Below are positions 22,463-32,859 of a stretch of DNA of 64,000 bases, piece by piece. The stretch comes from Bacteroidales bacterium (GTDB taxonomy: Bacteria; Bacteroidota; Bacteroidia; Bacteroidales; WCHB1-69): NCBI GenBank assembly GCA_017395245.1, contig JAFPVR010000116.1, forward strand, positions 26,064-90,063, given 5' to 3'. The position numbers and the translations under genes were made by a program. Under the pieces are notes generated by a model. That model was given only the letters and a program-made list of their open reading frames with translations, did not search any database and was not told the DNA's origin. Position 1 is the stretch's first letter, and every line of letters starts with the position of its first letter.

Positions 22463-24084
22463 ATTTCCACCCATTTCAGGTTGAACCGGTAGTGGACGCG
22501 GCTGGAGAGGAGGTGGATGATGCCGTCGGGGGTCTGCGTGCAGGCCAGGTAGCCGGCGGGCTCGGCGTGATCGGCATCGAGGGTGAACGTGCCGGTCCAG
22601 GCACCGCCGTCGAGGGTGCGCGTCTTGCCGTCGGTGAGTAGCTTACGCACCGGCCATGTCTCGCCCTCGTCGTAGGAGAGCGCCACGAAGAGCCCCTGCT
22701 CGCCGAAGGAGCAGAGCATCAGCGGACCCTCCTGCAGACGGCGGAACACCAATCGCTGTCCGCTGCCGATAGGCGGGAAGGGGGAGGCACTGTAAGTCCA
22801 CTCTTTCCCCATGCCGAGACCACGGCTGCAGGGCATCCGGCCGTCGATGGAGTTGCCGCGCCCGAGGGCCATTAGGGAGCCGTCGCGCAGCTCCACGATA
22901 CCGGCGTGTATGCCCGCGATGGTGCCGCGTAAGTCTTCGAAGTAGGTGTCTGAGAAACCGACGAGCAATGCGGTACCGTCCTCGCCGCCGGGCCCCGCGT
23001 CACAGCAAAGCAGGATGTCGCCATTGTTGGTCACGATGGGACCGGCGATAACCTGGTGATGCACATCGTGAGAGGGCTTTGCCAGATAGGGATGGCTCCA
23101 AGAAAGTCCGCCGTCGAGGCTTTTGCGCACGCAGAGCGCGAGGTCGCGCCACTCGCCCGCGTCGCCCACACCGTTGAAGTGCAGCATCGAGCCATCGGGC
23201 ATCGTCAGCAAGGCGCTGCCGGTCATATTGCGCTCGGGAACTTTGAAGAAGAGGCTCGCCGGAGACCACGCGCCGTCATGGTAGAGCGACTGTAGCACCA
23301 CCATCTCGCGCCCCGCCTCGGATTCGGTGGAGAACCAGATGGCCAGCAGGTCGCCGTTGGTCGTATAGGTGACGGCCGGCTGGTGGTTGTGGGAATAGAA
23401 TGGGGTCTGCGTGTCGACGGGCGGGATGATGTAGGGCTGTGGTTCGGCGAAAAAGGGCTCTTGCGTCATATCCGGTACAACCTCCTCTACCACACGGAAT
23501 CCCCGCAGTACGGAACGATCCGTAGGAATGGCCGCGCTGCGGACGTCGCTGCGCAGGTATCGCACCTCCGTGTTGTGGCTGCCCCCGCGCGTGACGCGGA
23601 AGTCGGCCGATGCGTCCCAGGGATCGAGACACCACTCCTCCACGTTGCCGTGCATGTCGTAGAGTCCCCAGACGTTGGGCGCGAACTGTGCCACTAGAAG
23701 CGAGACGGTGTCTTTGACGCGATTATTGCGCTGGGCCTTCCACTGATTTTCGGGGAAAGTGTCGCCGGTGTTGTAGGCGGTGGTCGTGCTGGCGCGGCAG
23801 GCCAGTTCCCACTCATCCTCCAAGGGAAGCCGGAAACGACGGCCCGAGACCTGCGACAGCCAGTGGCAGTACTCCATCGCGTCGTACCATGACACCATGG
23901 TCACCGCATCGTTGTCGCCGGTGGAGAATGTGCGTTTGCTAAAGGGGTCGAAGACTTCGTATTGCGCGTTGGTGATTTCCGTGGCACTCATACGGATGCG
24001 GGTGCCCGGGATGTCCACCATCGTCGGGATGGTGTCGGCCGGCGTTAGCGCCAGCAGCAGGGAGATGATGGTAAGTGACATCAT
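22459..24084 (-). CDS. Secreted fusion: SUMF1/FGE-like domain plus sialidase-like beta-propeller
   Basis: 541 residues from ATG 24084 (MMSLTIISLLLALTPADT, a signal peptide). Residues about 20-180 match the formylglycine-generating enzyme/SUMF1 fold: MSATEITNAQYEVF, WYDAMEYCHWLS, RFRLPLEDEWELACRA, GLYDMHGNVEEWCLD, VTRGGSH and LRGFRVV. Residues about 200-541 resemble a BNR sialidase/exo-glycosidase propeller, with Asp-box-like SLDGGLSWSHP and SYDEGETWPV. The SUMF1 part may be a binding or oxidase module and not a sulfatase activator. It probably acts on surface or host glycans, like the fucosidase. It is a single gene with its own -7 box; the stop is inside a palindrome. Confidence 0.85.
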   Translation of the reverse strand: MMSLTIISLLLALTPADTIPTMVDIPGTRIRMSATEITNAQYEVFDPFSKRTFSTGDNDAVTMVSWYDAMEYCHWLSQVSGRRFRLPLEDEWELACRASTTTAYNTGDTFPENQWKAQRNNRVKDTVSLLVAQFAPNVWGLYDMHGNVEEWCLDPWDASADFRVTRGGSHNTEVRYLRSDVRSAAIPTDRSVLRGFRVVEEVVPDMTQEPFFAEPQPYIIPPVDTQTPFYSHNHQPAVTYTTNGDLLAIWFSTESEAGREMVVLQSLYHDGAWSPASLFFKVPERNMTGSALLTMPDGSMLHFNGVGDAGEWRDLALCVRKSLDGGLSWSHPYLAKPSHDVHHQVIAGPIVTNNGDILLCCDAGPGGEDGTALLVGFSDTYFEDLRGTIAGIHAGIVELRDGSLMALGRGNSIDGRMPCSRGLGMGKEWTYSASPFPPIGSGQRLVFRRLQEGPLMLCSFGEQGLFVALSYDEGETWPVRKLLTDGKTRTLDGGAWTGTFTLDADHAEPAGYLACTQTPDGIIHLLSSRVHYRFNLKWVEM

Positions 24085-24105
24085 AAGAACGGTTTTAAAA
24101 GCCCG

Positions 24106-24113
24106 CAAAAATA
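24106..24113 (-). promoter_or_regulatory. -7 promoter box TATTTTTG for the SUMF1-sialidase gene
   Basis: TATTTTTG followed by CG on the minus strand, 21 bases upstream of ATG 24084. It rules out a start further upstream. Confidence 0.7.
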
Positions 24114-24158
24114 TAATTTTCCCCCAACAGTTAAAGTCAACGTTCCACGTAAAAATTG

Positions 24159-24166
24159 TATCTTTG
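24159..24166 (+). promoter_or_regulatory. -7 promoter box TATCTTTG for the GNAT gene
   Basis: TATCTTTG followed by CC, 25 bases before ATG 24192, divergent from the box at 24106. Confidence 0.7.
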
Positions 24167-24191
24167 CCGTTTCAATAAAAAAAACGAGACT

Positions 24192-24626
24192 ATGCAAGAA
24201 TATCAAATCCGATTGATGACGATTGACGATTACGACCAGGTGTATGCGCTTTGGTCAATTACCGAGGGCATGGCACTGCGCGGGTATGACGACTCCGCGG
24301 AGGGCATCGCCAAGTTCTTGAAGAAGAACCCCACCTCCAATTTCGTGGCGGTGATGGACGGCGAGATTGTGGGGGTGATTATGTGCGGCATGGACGGTCG
24401 CCGCGCCTACATCTACCACACCGTCGTGCGCAAGGACCTAAGGCAGCGCGGCATCGGCAAGGCGCTGCTCGGTATGGTCTATCACGCCATCGAGGCCGAG
24501 GGCATCAAGAAGAACGGGTTGCTGGTGATGCGCGACAACGAAATCGGCAACACCTTCTGGCGGATGCAGGGCTGGACCGAGCGCACCGACCTCAATTATT
24601 ACAGCAAGAACAACGTGGAACAGTAG
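24192..24626 (+). CDS. GNAT family N-acetyltransferase
   Basis: 144 residues; start at ATG 24192 because the promoter lies within the longer frame. The GNAT core is YIYHTVVRKDLRQRGIGKAL, then LGMVYHAIEAEGI, with the acetyl-CoA pyrophosphate loop RQRGIGKA. The N-terminus IRLMTIDDYDQVYALW and the C-terminal FWRMQGWTERTDLNYYSK also fit. It transfers an acetyl group from acetyl-CoA to an unidentified amine. The TAG stop at 24624-24626 is the TAG of the GTAGGGGC palindrome that follows. Confidence 0.9.
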   Translation: MQEYQIRLMTIDDYDQVYALWSITEGMALRGYDDSAEGIAKFLKKNPTSNFVAVMDGEIVGVIMCGMDGRRAYIYHTVVRKDLRQRGIGKALLGMVYHAIEAEGIKKNGLLVMRDNEIGNTFWRMQGWTERTDLNYYSKNNVEQ

Positions 24627-24650
24627 GGGCGAATGATTATTCGCCCCTAC
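24623..24650. repeat. GTAGGGGCGAAT...ATTCGCCCCTAC palindrome
   Basis: 28-base palindrome overlapping the GNAT stop codon. Near-identical copies lie inside two coding regions, at 29021 and 48979. Confidence 0.92.
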
Positions 24651-24682
24651 GGGCACCTCGGTGTCTAAAAAATGAGCAAGTG

Positions 24683-24690
24683 TATCTTCG
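24683..24690 (+). promoter_or_regulatory. Weak -7 box TATCTTCG before the T9SS protein gene
   Basis: TATCTTCG followed by CA, one mismatch to TAnnTTTG, 59 bases before ATG 24750. Confidence 0.4.
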
Positions 24691-27600
24691 CATGCTCAGT
24701 CAATTGTTGACCATATAATCCAATTAATCAATAACATAATCCAACAAAAATGAAGAAACTGTTACTTTTGACAGCCTTGGTCGCGGCGTTTCTCGCGGTC
24801 GGGGCGCAGAACCAGGTCCCCGTGCTCTCCGAAGGCTTTGACGGCGGTTCCATCCCGGCAGGATGGACGGTGATTGACGCGGATAACGACAACGACACCT
24901 GGACGCATTCGTCGGCGTTCCCGAGCTCCTTTATCGCTGTTCCGACACACAACGGCAGCAGCGGAAGCGTCTATTCCGGCTCCATAAACGTGCAGACGTA
25001 CAACCCGTTGACACCCGACAATTGGTTGGTGACACCGGAGGTGACGCTCACCGGCAACAGCACGCTGACCTATTGGATGAGCATATCCGACGGGTACTAT
25101 CCCGGCGACTATTACGGCGTGTTCATCACGACTGTCAGCAACCCTACAACAGCGGATTTCACGCAGCTGTTTGCGGAAACAATGACATCGGCCGACGATG
25201 TATGGGGAATGCGCACGGTGAACCTGGACAGTTACGCCGGACAAACGGTCCGGATTGCTTTCCGGCATTTCAACTGCACAGATGACGACATTCTCATTCT
25301 GGATGATGTCACGGTGTTGACATCCGCTTCGGCCCCTGTCCTGACGGTGTCGCCGCCGGAATTGAGTTTCAGTAATATCTCGGTAGGCTCCGTCTCCTCC
25401 TCCCAGACGGTGGAAGTGGGGGGCTTCAACGTGACGGGCACGGTGGATGTCGCGGTGATTTCTCCCTTCGAGATTTCGGATGACAACCTGAACTTCAGCA
25501 CTACGGTGTCGCTGCCGGACACGGGTGGGACGCTGTATGTCCGCTACGCTCCTACGACCGTTGCCACCGACACGGTGGTCATGACGGTTACGGCTGGAGG
25601 GGTCTCGCAAACGGTCACGCTCGTGGGCAACGGCATAGACTGCAGTTTCGTCACCCTGCCGTTCTTCGACGGGTTCGAGGGTCCGGAGTTGAACCCTTGC
25701 TGGACAGTCGTTTTCAACGGCACGACCAATCTGCTGGTGTATGGTGTGCAAAACGAGGCCGCTTCCGAAGGGACGCAGTCGTTTGCCATGATTCCTTTCT
25801 ACGCCAGCACCTACGACTTGTATCTTATCACTCCCGAACTGCCCTTGTCCGGCACGAAGATGGTCTCCTTCGACCATCGGGGTTACTTCTACACGGAGAC
25901 TTTCGTGGTGGGCTATTCCACGACCACGAATGATCCGGATGCCTTCACGTGGGGCGAGACAGTGCTTTCGCCTGCTGCGGATAATCCGTGGAACCAATAC
26001 CAGAACGTCAATATTCCGGGCAATGCGAAGTACATCGCCATCCACCATACCACATCCAACGGCATGATGCTCTTTATTGACAACTTCACAGTTTCGGAAG
26101 TCTCCTCCTGCATGGCCCCCATGAATCTCTCTGCCGGCAATATCACCACCACCTCGGCGGATCTTTCCTGGTACCAGACTTCCGGAAACTTGGACATCAC
26201 GCTCTACTACGTGTCGTCCGCCGACACAAACGTGGCCGCAATCCCGTCCGTCTCCCTGACCGATGATGTCTATACGTTCGGGAACCTTACCCCGGGTGTT
26301 ACTTACTATTGGATGCTGGGTGTCATTTGCGACGGTGACACGCTCTTTTCCGAAGCTAATTCGTTCACCACGCCGTGCGAGGCGATTGCCTTGCTGCCCT
26401 ACACGGAGAATTTTGACGGCACTGCTGTCGGCCAGGTTCCCGCCTGTTGGATGCAACTTGATCCGTACGACGGCTATCCCAGCGTGGTCAGCTCTCATGC
26501 GCACAGCGGCAATGCGTTGGAGTTCGATGGCGACACCTACACCGGGGCCCCCGTATTTGCCGTGCTGCCGGCGTTCACCCAAGACCTTTCCACACTTCAG
26601 GTCTCGTTCTGGACCCGTCGCGAAGGAACATCTTCCGGTACGTTCAGCGTGGGCTATGTTACCGATTTCACCGACGCTTCCACCTTTGTGGAGATGGCTT
26701 CTTATACCGCCGCGCAAATGGGCGACAACAATTACCACTTCTTTAACGTCCTTTTCAATGGCGTGACCACCGTTCCGGGCACAAATTATTACATCGCTTT
26801 CAAGTATGAGACCACCAACTACTGGTTCTGGTATTTGGATGATGTCACCGTGGACGTGATTCCCGCCTGCATGGCACCGCAAGACCTTTCCGTGACGGCG
26901 GTGACGAATTCGACGGCGACGCTGAACTGGACTGGCAATTCGAACAGCTACACCATATATTATAGAGTGTCCGGGGAAACCTCTTGGGACAGCGTTAGTC
27001 ACGTTACACCCGGCGCGAACGGCTACACGGTAGGGGGACTTTCCGCCAGTACCCTGTATCAATGGTACGTGGCCGCGGAATGTGGCGACAGTTTGGTTGC
27101 GAGTCTCGCCACCGGCACGTTCGCGACGGACTGCGGTGTCTTTGCGGCACCGTTTACCGAGACTTTTGCCGCCGCTTCGCTGCCCATCTGCTGGTCCCTT
27201 TATACGGGTTTGGCTGACAGCGTGTTTGCCGGAGCTCCATTGACAGGTACCACCGACGGTTGGGAGTTCGACAATGTCAATACCTTTGGCAGCTATCATG
27301 CCGCGCTGAACATCAACGGCACCTCGTGCAGCCACTGGATTGTGTCGCCGGCCATCGACTTGAACGGACTTTCCGCCCCGATGTTGACCTTCGACCTTGC
27401 CCTGACGGACAACGACAATGCGAATCCCGTTGAGAACCCCAACGACCAGATAGACGACCGTTTCATGGTGCTGTTCTCCATTGACGACGGTGCGACGTGG
27501 AGTGCGAGTAACGCCATTGTGTGGAGCAACAATGGTCTTGGCAACCACGCCTTCAACCAGATTGCTGCTACTGGGCAGACGGTGAACCTCCCGTTGGCCA

Positions 27601-28938
27601 ACTACGCGGACGAAACCGTGCGTATCGCTTTCTACGGCGAATCGACGGTGTCGAACGGCGACAACGACCTGCACATCGACAATGTGAGGGTAGGGGAGAC
27701 CCCGCAGTGCATGCCCCGTCCTTGCTGACCGTGACGGCTATAACCACGAACACGGCAGTCCTCACCTGGTCGGAGAACGGTACGGCCACCACCTGGCGTG
27801 TGGAGTACGGCTCGGCCGGTTTCACCCCTGGCTCGGGGAACATTCTGACAGTCAACGATACCGTGCCGACGGTCACGATTACCGGTTTGCAGGACAACAC
27901 CGCATACGACGTGTATGTGAGCGCCTTATGCGACAATAGCTCCAGTTCGGATGCGGTGATGGTTTCCTTCACTACGAAGCTGGCACCCGTGGCCATCCCT
28001 TACAGCACCGACTTCAGCCCGACCGGCGATCGAAACTGGCAGCTGAACAACGGAGATTGCTCCAACTACTGGACAATGGGCGCTGTGGGAACGAATCTGG
28101 GGGCACTTTTCGTCACGAACAACGGAACCACGCCGGGCTATACCATTTCCAATGCCTCTTCCGTGGTCTCCGCTGTGAAGAAGTTGACCGTAGGTACCGC
28201 CGAGGAGATACTTGTCAGTTTCGACATCGTATGTGGCGGCGAGGGACAGTATGACTTCATCAAGCTCTTCCTCTCGCCTGATTCGGTGGAGTACCCAGCC
28301 GCGAACACCACATTCGAGTACGTCGCTGCCAGTGCCAGCTATTCCACCCACGCCTTCGATTTCAGCGAGTACCTTCCGCTCTCCACCTACCAGCAGCTCC
28401 CCTTCAAGTTTAACCTGACCGACGGTAACACGGTACATGTCAACGCGGTGATGTCCAACCCGTATTTCTCGCCCGATGCCGCCAGTGTCGTGAACTTGGT
28501 CTTCCTGTGGCGCAACGATTTCATGGGTGGTGTGCAGACCGGTGCAGTCATCACCAACGTGTCGGTGACGACGGTGAGCTGCCATGCTCCTGAGGATCTG
28601 TCAATCGGGACGGTTACGGATACCACCGCCCTCGTCAGCTGGCAGCCCGGCAGCGATGAGGCGGCTTGGAATTTGGAGTACAAGTCCGCAAGTGCCGATA
28701 GTTGGACGGTGCTGCCGGTGACCACGACGAGCCATCTGCTTACCGGATTGACCCCCGAGACGGACTATACCGTGCGAGTGCAGGCCAACTGCGGTGCTGG
28801 CGATTTTTCGACGTATGTCTACGAAACCTTCACGACCGACATTGCTGACACCTCCGATCATCCTGGCGACACCACTGGCATCGCGGACCGTCTCGCCGCC
28901 AGCGTGACGCTGTACCCGAATCCTGCGAAGGAGGTTGT

Positions 28939-28966
28939 CAATGTACAATGTACAATGAACAATGTA
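28939..28966. repeat. Heptamer repeat inside coding sequence, 4 units of CAATGTA
   Basis: caatgta, caatgta, caatgaa, caatgta. It encodes part of NVQCTMNNVQ in the sorting domain of the T9SS protein. Confidence 0.85.
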
Positions 28967-29020
28967 CAAATCGATGCTGTTGAAGTGTTCGATATTTATG
29001 GCAAAATTGTCCGCACCGTT

Positions 29021-29048
29021 GTAGGGGCGAATAATCATTCGCCCCTAC
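29021..29048. repeat. GTAG...CTAC palindrome inserted in frame in the T9SS sorting domain
   Basis: Exact 28-base palindrome GTAGGGGCGAATAA ... ATTCGCCCCTAC, translated VGANNHSPL, in a loop between IYGKIVRTV and INVSGLADG. Confidence 0.93.
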
Positions 29049-29146
29049 AGACCCGCATCAATGTCAGCGGTCTGGCCGACGGCATATATTTCGTGCGCGT
29101 GGTCACGGAAGAGGGAATGGTGACGAAGACGTTTGTGAAGAAATGA

Positions 29147-29174
29147 TGAATGTTGAATGCTGAATGCTGAATAA
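29147..29174. repeat. Heptamer repeat, 4 units of TGAATGY
   Basis: tgaatgt, tgaatgc, tgaatgc, tgaataa directly after the T9SS protein stop. A GGGGGGCTCGAAAGGGTCTC hairpin with a T-run follows (29175-29202, possible terminator). Confidence 0.85.
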
Positions 29175-29244
29175 GGGGGGCTCGAAAGGGTCTCCTTTTT
29201 TTGTTTCATCTTTTTTTGTTGTTACAACAACAGAGGAAAATATA

Positions 29245-29252
29245 TATATTTG
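29245..29252 (+). promoter_or_regulatory. -7 promoter box TATATTTG for the large surface-protein gene
   Basis: TATATTTG followed by CC in an AT-rich stretch. It implies a 5' leader of about 175 bases before ATG 29435, in which a 14-bp unit (ttgaccattgactt) is duplicated at about 29376. Confidence 0.6.
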
Positions 29253-29936
29253 CCTGTCGAAGTTTACGAACTGTAATGTGTTTATAAAGTGTCATAATCT
29301 ATTGATTAATAATTGTTTATTGTTGTTAGATATATAGGTGTCCTGTCCAGTTCTTGCGGCTGTAATGGTGTTTTTTGACCATTGACTTTGACCATTGACT
29401 TTCGAAGAAAATCGATTCACAAAATAAAACCAGTATGAAAAAGATTTACCTAATCATCACGATGCTGGTGTTCTGCGTGGCGAGCGTTTTCGCCTAGGCA
29501 CCAGAGAAGTTCAGCTACCAGGCTGTGGTTCGCAACGCGAGCAACCAGCTGGTGACGAACGCGAGCGTGGGTGTGCGCGTGAGCGTGCTGCAAGGCTCGA
29601 CTTACGGCGCGGCCGTGTATGTGGAGACACATACCGTGACCACCAACGCCAACGGCCTGTTGACCCTCGAGATCGGTGACGGCACCGTGCAAAACGGCAG
29701 CGTCGCCAACATCGACTGGGGTAACGGCCCCTATTTCCTCAAAACGGAGATCGACCCCAACGGCGGCACGAACTACTCCGTGACCTCGACGCAGCAGATG
29801 CTGAGCGTGCCCTACGCTCTCTACGCTGCCGAGGCCGGCAATGTGCCCGCCTTCGCGGTGGTCCCCACGGACACCGGCTATGTGCTGGTGCTGACTTCCG
29901 CCGACGGCACCACGGCCTCCTACGTGATCCGCAACG

Positions 29937-31138
29937 GCGTTGACGGACAAGACGGCGCCCAAGGCCCTGCCGGTCCGCAAGGTCCGCAAGGTCCTCAAGG
30001 TGCCCAAGGTATCCAAGGTGAACAAGGTCCTGCCGGCCAACAAGGTCTGCAAGGTGAACAAGGCCCTGCCGGAGCCCAAGGCCCGCAAGGTGAACAAGGT
30101 CCTGCCGGTGCTGCCGGCCAGGATGGCTTCTCCCCGATTGTGAACACTGTCCACGCTGGCGACAGCACGGTTGTGACGATTACGGATGCTACCGGCCCCC
30201 ACACGTTTGTGATTCATGACGGTGCCCAAGGCCCGCAAGGTATCCAAGGTGAGCAAGGTGCCCAGGGTATCCAAGGTATTCAAGGTATCCAAGGTGAGAC
30301 AGGTCCCGCTGGTTTGCAAGGCGAGCAGGGCCCGCAAGGTCCTCAAGGTGAGCAAGGCCCGCAAGGTTCTGCCGGTGCGCAAGGTGCTGCCGGTGTCGGC
30401 ATTGCTGGCATCACGGGTCCGACAACGAGTGCCACCAACCCCCTCGAAAAAACTTACACGATTAACTATACGGACGGTACTTCCACCACTTTCGTCGTGA
30501 CAGATGGCGCAGTCGGAGCCCAAGGTCCTCAAGGTGAGCAAGGTCCCGCCGGTGACCAAGGCCCTCAAGGTGAGCAGGGCCCTGCCGGAGCCCAAGGCCC
30601 TCAAGGTGAACAAGGTCCCGCTGGTGCTCAAGGTCCGCAGGGTGAGCAAGGTCCTGCCGGTGCCACCGGTGCCCCTGGTACTCCCGGTCAGGATGGTCGC
30701 GGCATTGTGAACATCACCGGTCCGCTGAGCAGCAACAATATCGACACCTACACCATTCAATACAGCGACAACACCACGAGCACCTTCACGGTGACCAACG
30801 GTGTGGATGGTACCAATGGCGTGGGCATTTCCGGTATTGAGCTGATAAATACCGAAGGTGCGCAGAAGACTTACAAGATTACCTTTACCGATGGCAGTGC
30901 CTACACCTACGACGTGCTTGATGGTGTGGCAGGCCCCGCCGGTCCGCAAGGCCCTCAAGGTGATCAGGGCCCTCAAGGTCTGCAAGGCTTGCAGGGTGAA
31001 CAGGGTCCGCAAGGTCTTCAGGGCGAGCAAGGTCCCCAAGGTCTGCAAGGTTTGCAGGGTGAACAGGGTCCGCAAGGTCTTCAGGGCGAGCAAGGCCCGC
31101 AAGGTTTGCAGGGCGAGCAAGGTCCGCAGGGCGTCGGC
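29937..31138 (+). repeat. Four collagen-like Gly-X-Y blocks
   Basis: Coding repeats at about 29937-30126, 30217-30400, 30505-30700 and 30925-31138, built from GPQGEQGPAG, GIQGEQGAQG and GLQGEQGPQG units (bases like CAAGGTCCGCAAGGT). They would form triple helices in a trimer. The length of such arrays is expected to vary by recombination. Confidence 0.92.
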
Positions 31139-32859
31139 ATCGCCTCTATTGCTAAGACTGGAACCTCTGGCAATGTGGACACTTACACGATTACCTACAC
31201 TGACGCCACTGTTGCGCCGACCATTTTCACGGTGACCAATGGCCAGGACGGTCAGGACGGTGTCTCTCCTATGGTTTCTGCCGCCGCTTCCGGCGACAAT
31301 GTTGTCGTTACCGTGGTTGACGGCACGGGCACCCACGAGTACACTATCCCGACCAACACGGGGGCGTTTACCCAGCTGCCCGCCAACTGGGCCGAGACCA
31401 ACCCCTCCAATCCGCAATACATCCAGAACAAACCGAACCTCGCTACAGTGGCCACAAGCGGCAACTACAGTGACCTGACGGGCACACCGACCATCCCGAC
31501 GCAGACGAGCCAGCTGACCAACAATAGCGGCTTCATCACCGCTTCGGACGTTCCCGCGCAGCAGAACGCCGATTGGAACGCCACCACGGGTGCTGCTGAG
31601 ATCTTGAACAAGCCGACTCTCGCCACGGTTGCCACGAGTGGCAATTACAACGACCTGACTAATAAGCCGACCATCCCGACGGTGAACGATGGCAATATCA
31701 TTGTACAGCAGGATGGCACCGTGGTGGGCAGCTTCACCACCAACCAGTCTGGCACCACCACCATCAACCTCACCTCTCCGAATGTGGCCGACGGCGTGTT
31801 GACCCTCAAGCGCAACGGCGTCCCGGTCGGCACCTTTACTGCCAACCAGGCTATGCCCGCCAATATTGACATTGTGGTTCCGACCACCGTGGCCGAGATG
31901 ACCGACGCTGCCCAGTACGCGAAAACGACGGATATTCCGACGCAGACGAGCCAGCTGACCAACAACAGCGGCTTCATCACCGCTTCGGATATTCCCGCGC
32001 AGCAGAATGCAGACTGGAACGCCACTACGGGTGCGGCCCAGATCTTGAACAAACCGACCCTTGCCACGGTTGCCACAAGCGGCAATTACAACGACCTGAC
32101 AAACAAGCCGACCATCCCGGCCGCCCAGGTGAATGCCGACTGGAACGCCACTTCCGGCGCAGCGGAGATTCTGAACAAACCCTCTATTTCCGAAATCCAG
32201 ATCCAGAGTGTCAGCCACGACACGATGTATTTCACCAACGGCACATACGCCGTGATGACGGCCGACTGGACCAACGTGACCAACAAGCCCGCCTTCGCGA
32301 CCGTGGCCACCACTGGCAACTACAACGATCTCGATAACAGGCCTACCATTCCTCAAAGGACAAGTGATTTGGACAACAACTCCGGGTTCATCACCCTTGC
32401 CGATGTCCCCGCTCAGGTGCAGTCCGACTGGAATGAGGGCGACAACACCGACCCCGCCTTCATCCACAACAAGCCCGATATGAGCAACTATGCCACCCAT
32501 GCCGAGATTGCCGCAGCCGGCTACCTTACCGACGCCGACATGAGCAACTTTGTGACCAAGACCGATGATGAGACGATTGGCGGCGACAAGACCTTCTTGG
32601 ACAATGTCTCCGTTGCGGTCACCGGCTCCATGGAAGTGCCCTCTGTGTTGAACAATATTGCCAACGACGGCAGCCTCAACCTGAAGACTAATGTTGGTTC
32701 GGGCAACTGCGAGCAGGCCATGAACTTCTGCGACATGGAGACCATCTACCAGAACATTTTGGACAAGTTCAACGACCTTAGCGATGAGATTGACAAGCTG
32801 AACGACAGCATCAAGAAACTCAACAAGGAGAAAAACACCCCGAAGGACGGCGAGGTCTG

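Larger units (their letters stand above)
24750..29146 (+). pseudogene. T9SS-exported adhesin-like protein, interrupted by one frameshift
   Basis: The first frame (24750-27728, 992 residues) starts with signal peptide MKKLLLLTALVAAFLAVGAQ. It carries repeated choice-of-anchor J/cleaved-adhesin domains (SEGFDGGSIPAGWTVI, then ILDDVTV) alternating with fibronectin type III-like modules (CMAPQDLSVTAVTNSTATLNW). It stops after QCMPRPC. The next frame continues the same architecture without a break (APSLLTVTAITTNTAVLTWS) to 29146 and ends in a T9SS type A sorting domain (LYPNPAKEVVNVQ, GIYFVRVVTEEGM, TKTFVKK). Restoring one G after TGCATG at about 27713 rejoins both into some 1,466 residues. This is a natural frameshift or a sequencing error. 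As read, the product lacks its sorting signal and would not be displayed. Confidence 0.85.

Noticed and set aside
24762-27674. Minus-strand open frame of 970 codons
   Set aside because: Antisense to the T9SS protein, whose own frame shows a signal peptide and recognisable domains. The antisense protein is arginine/valine/histidine-rich with no motif.
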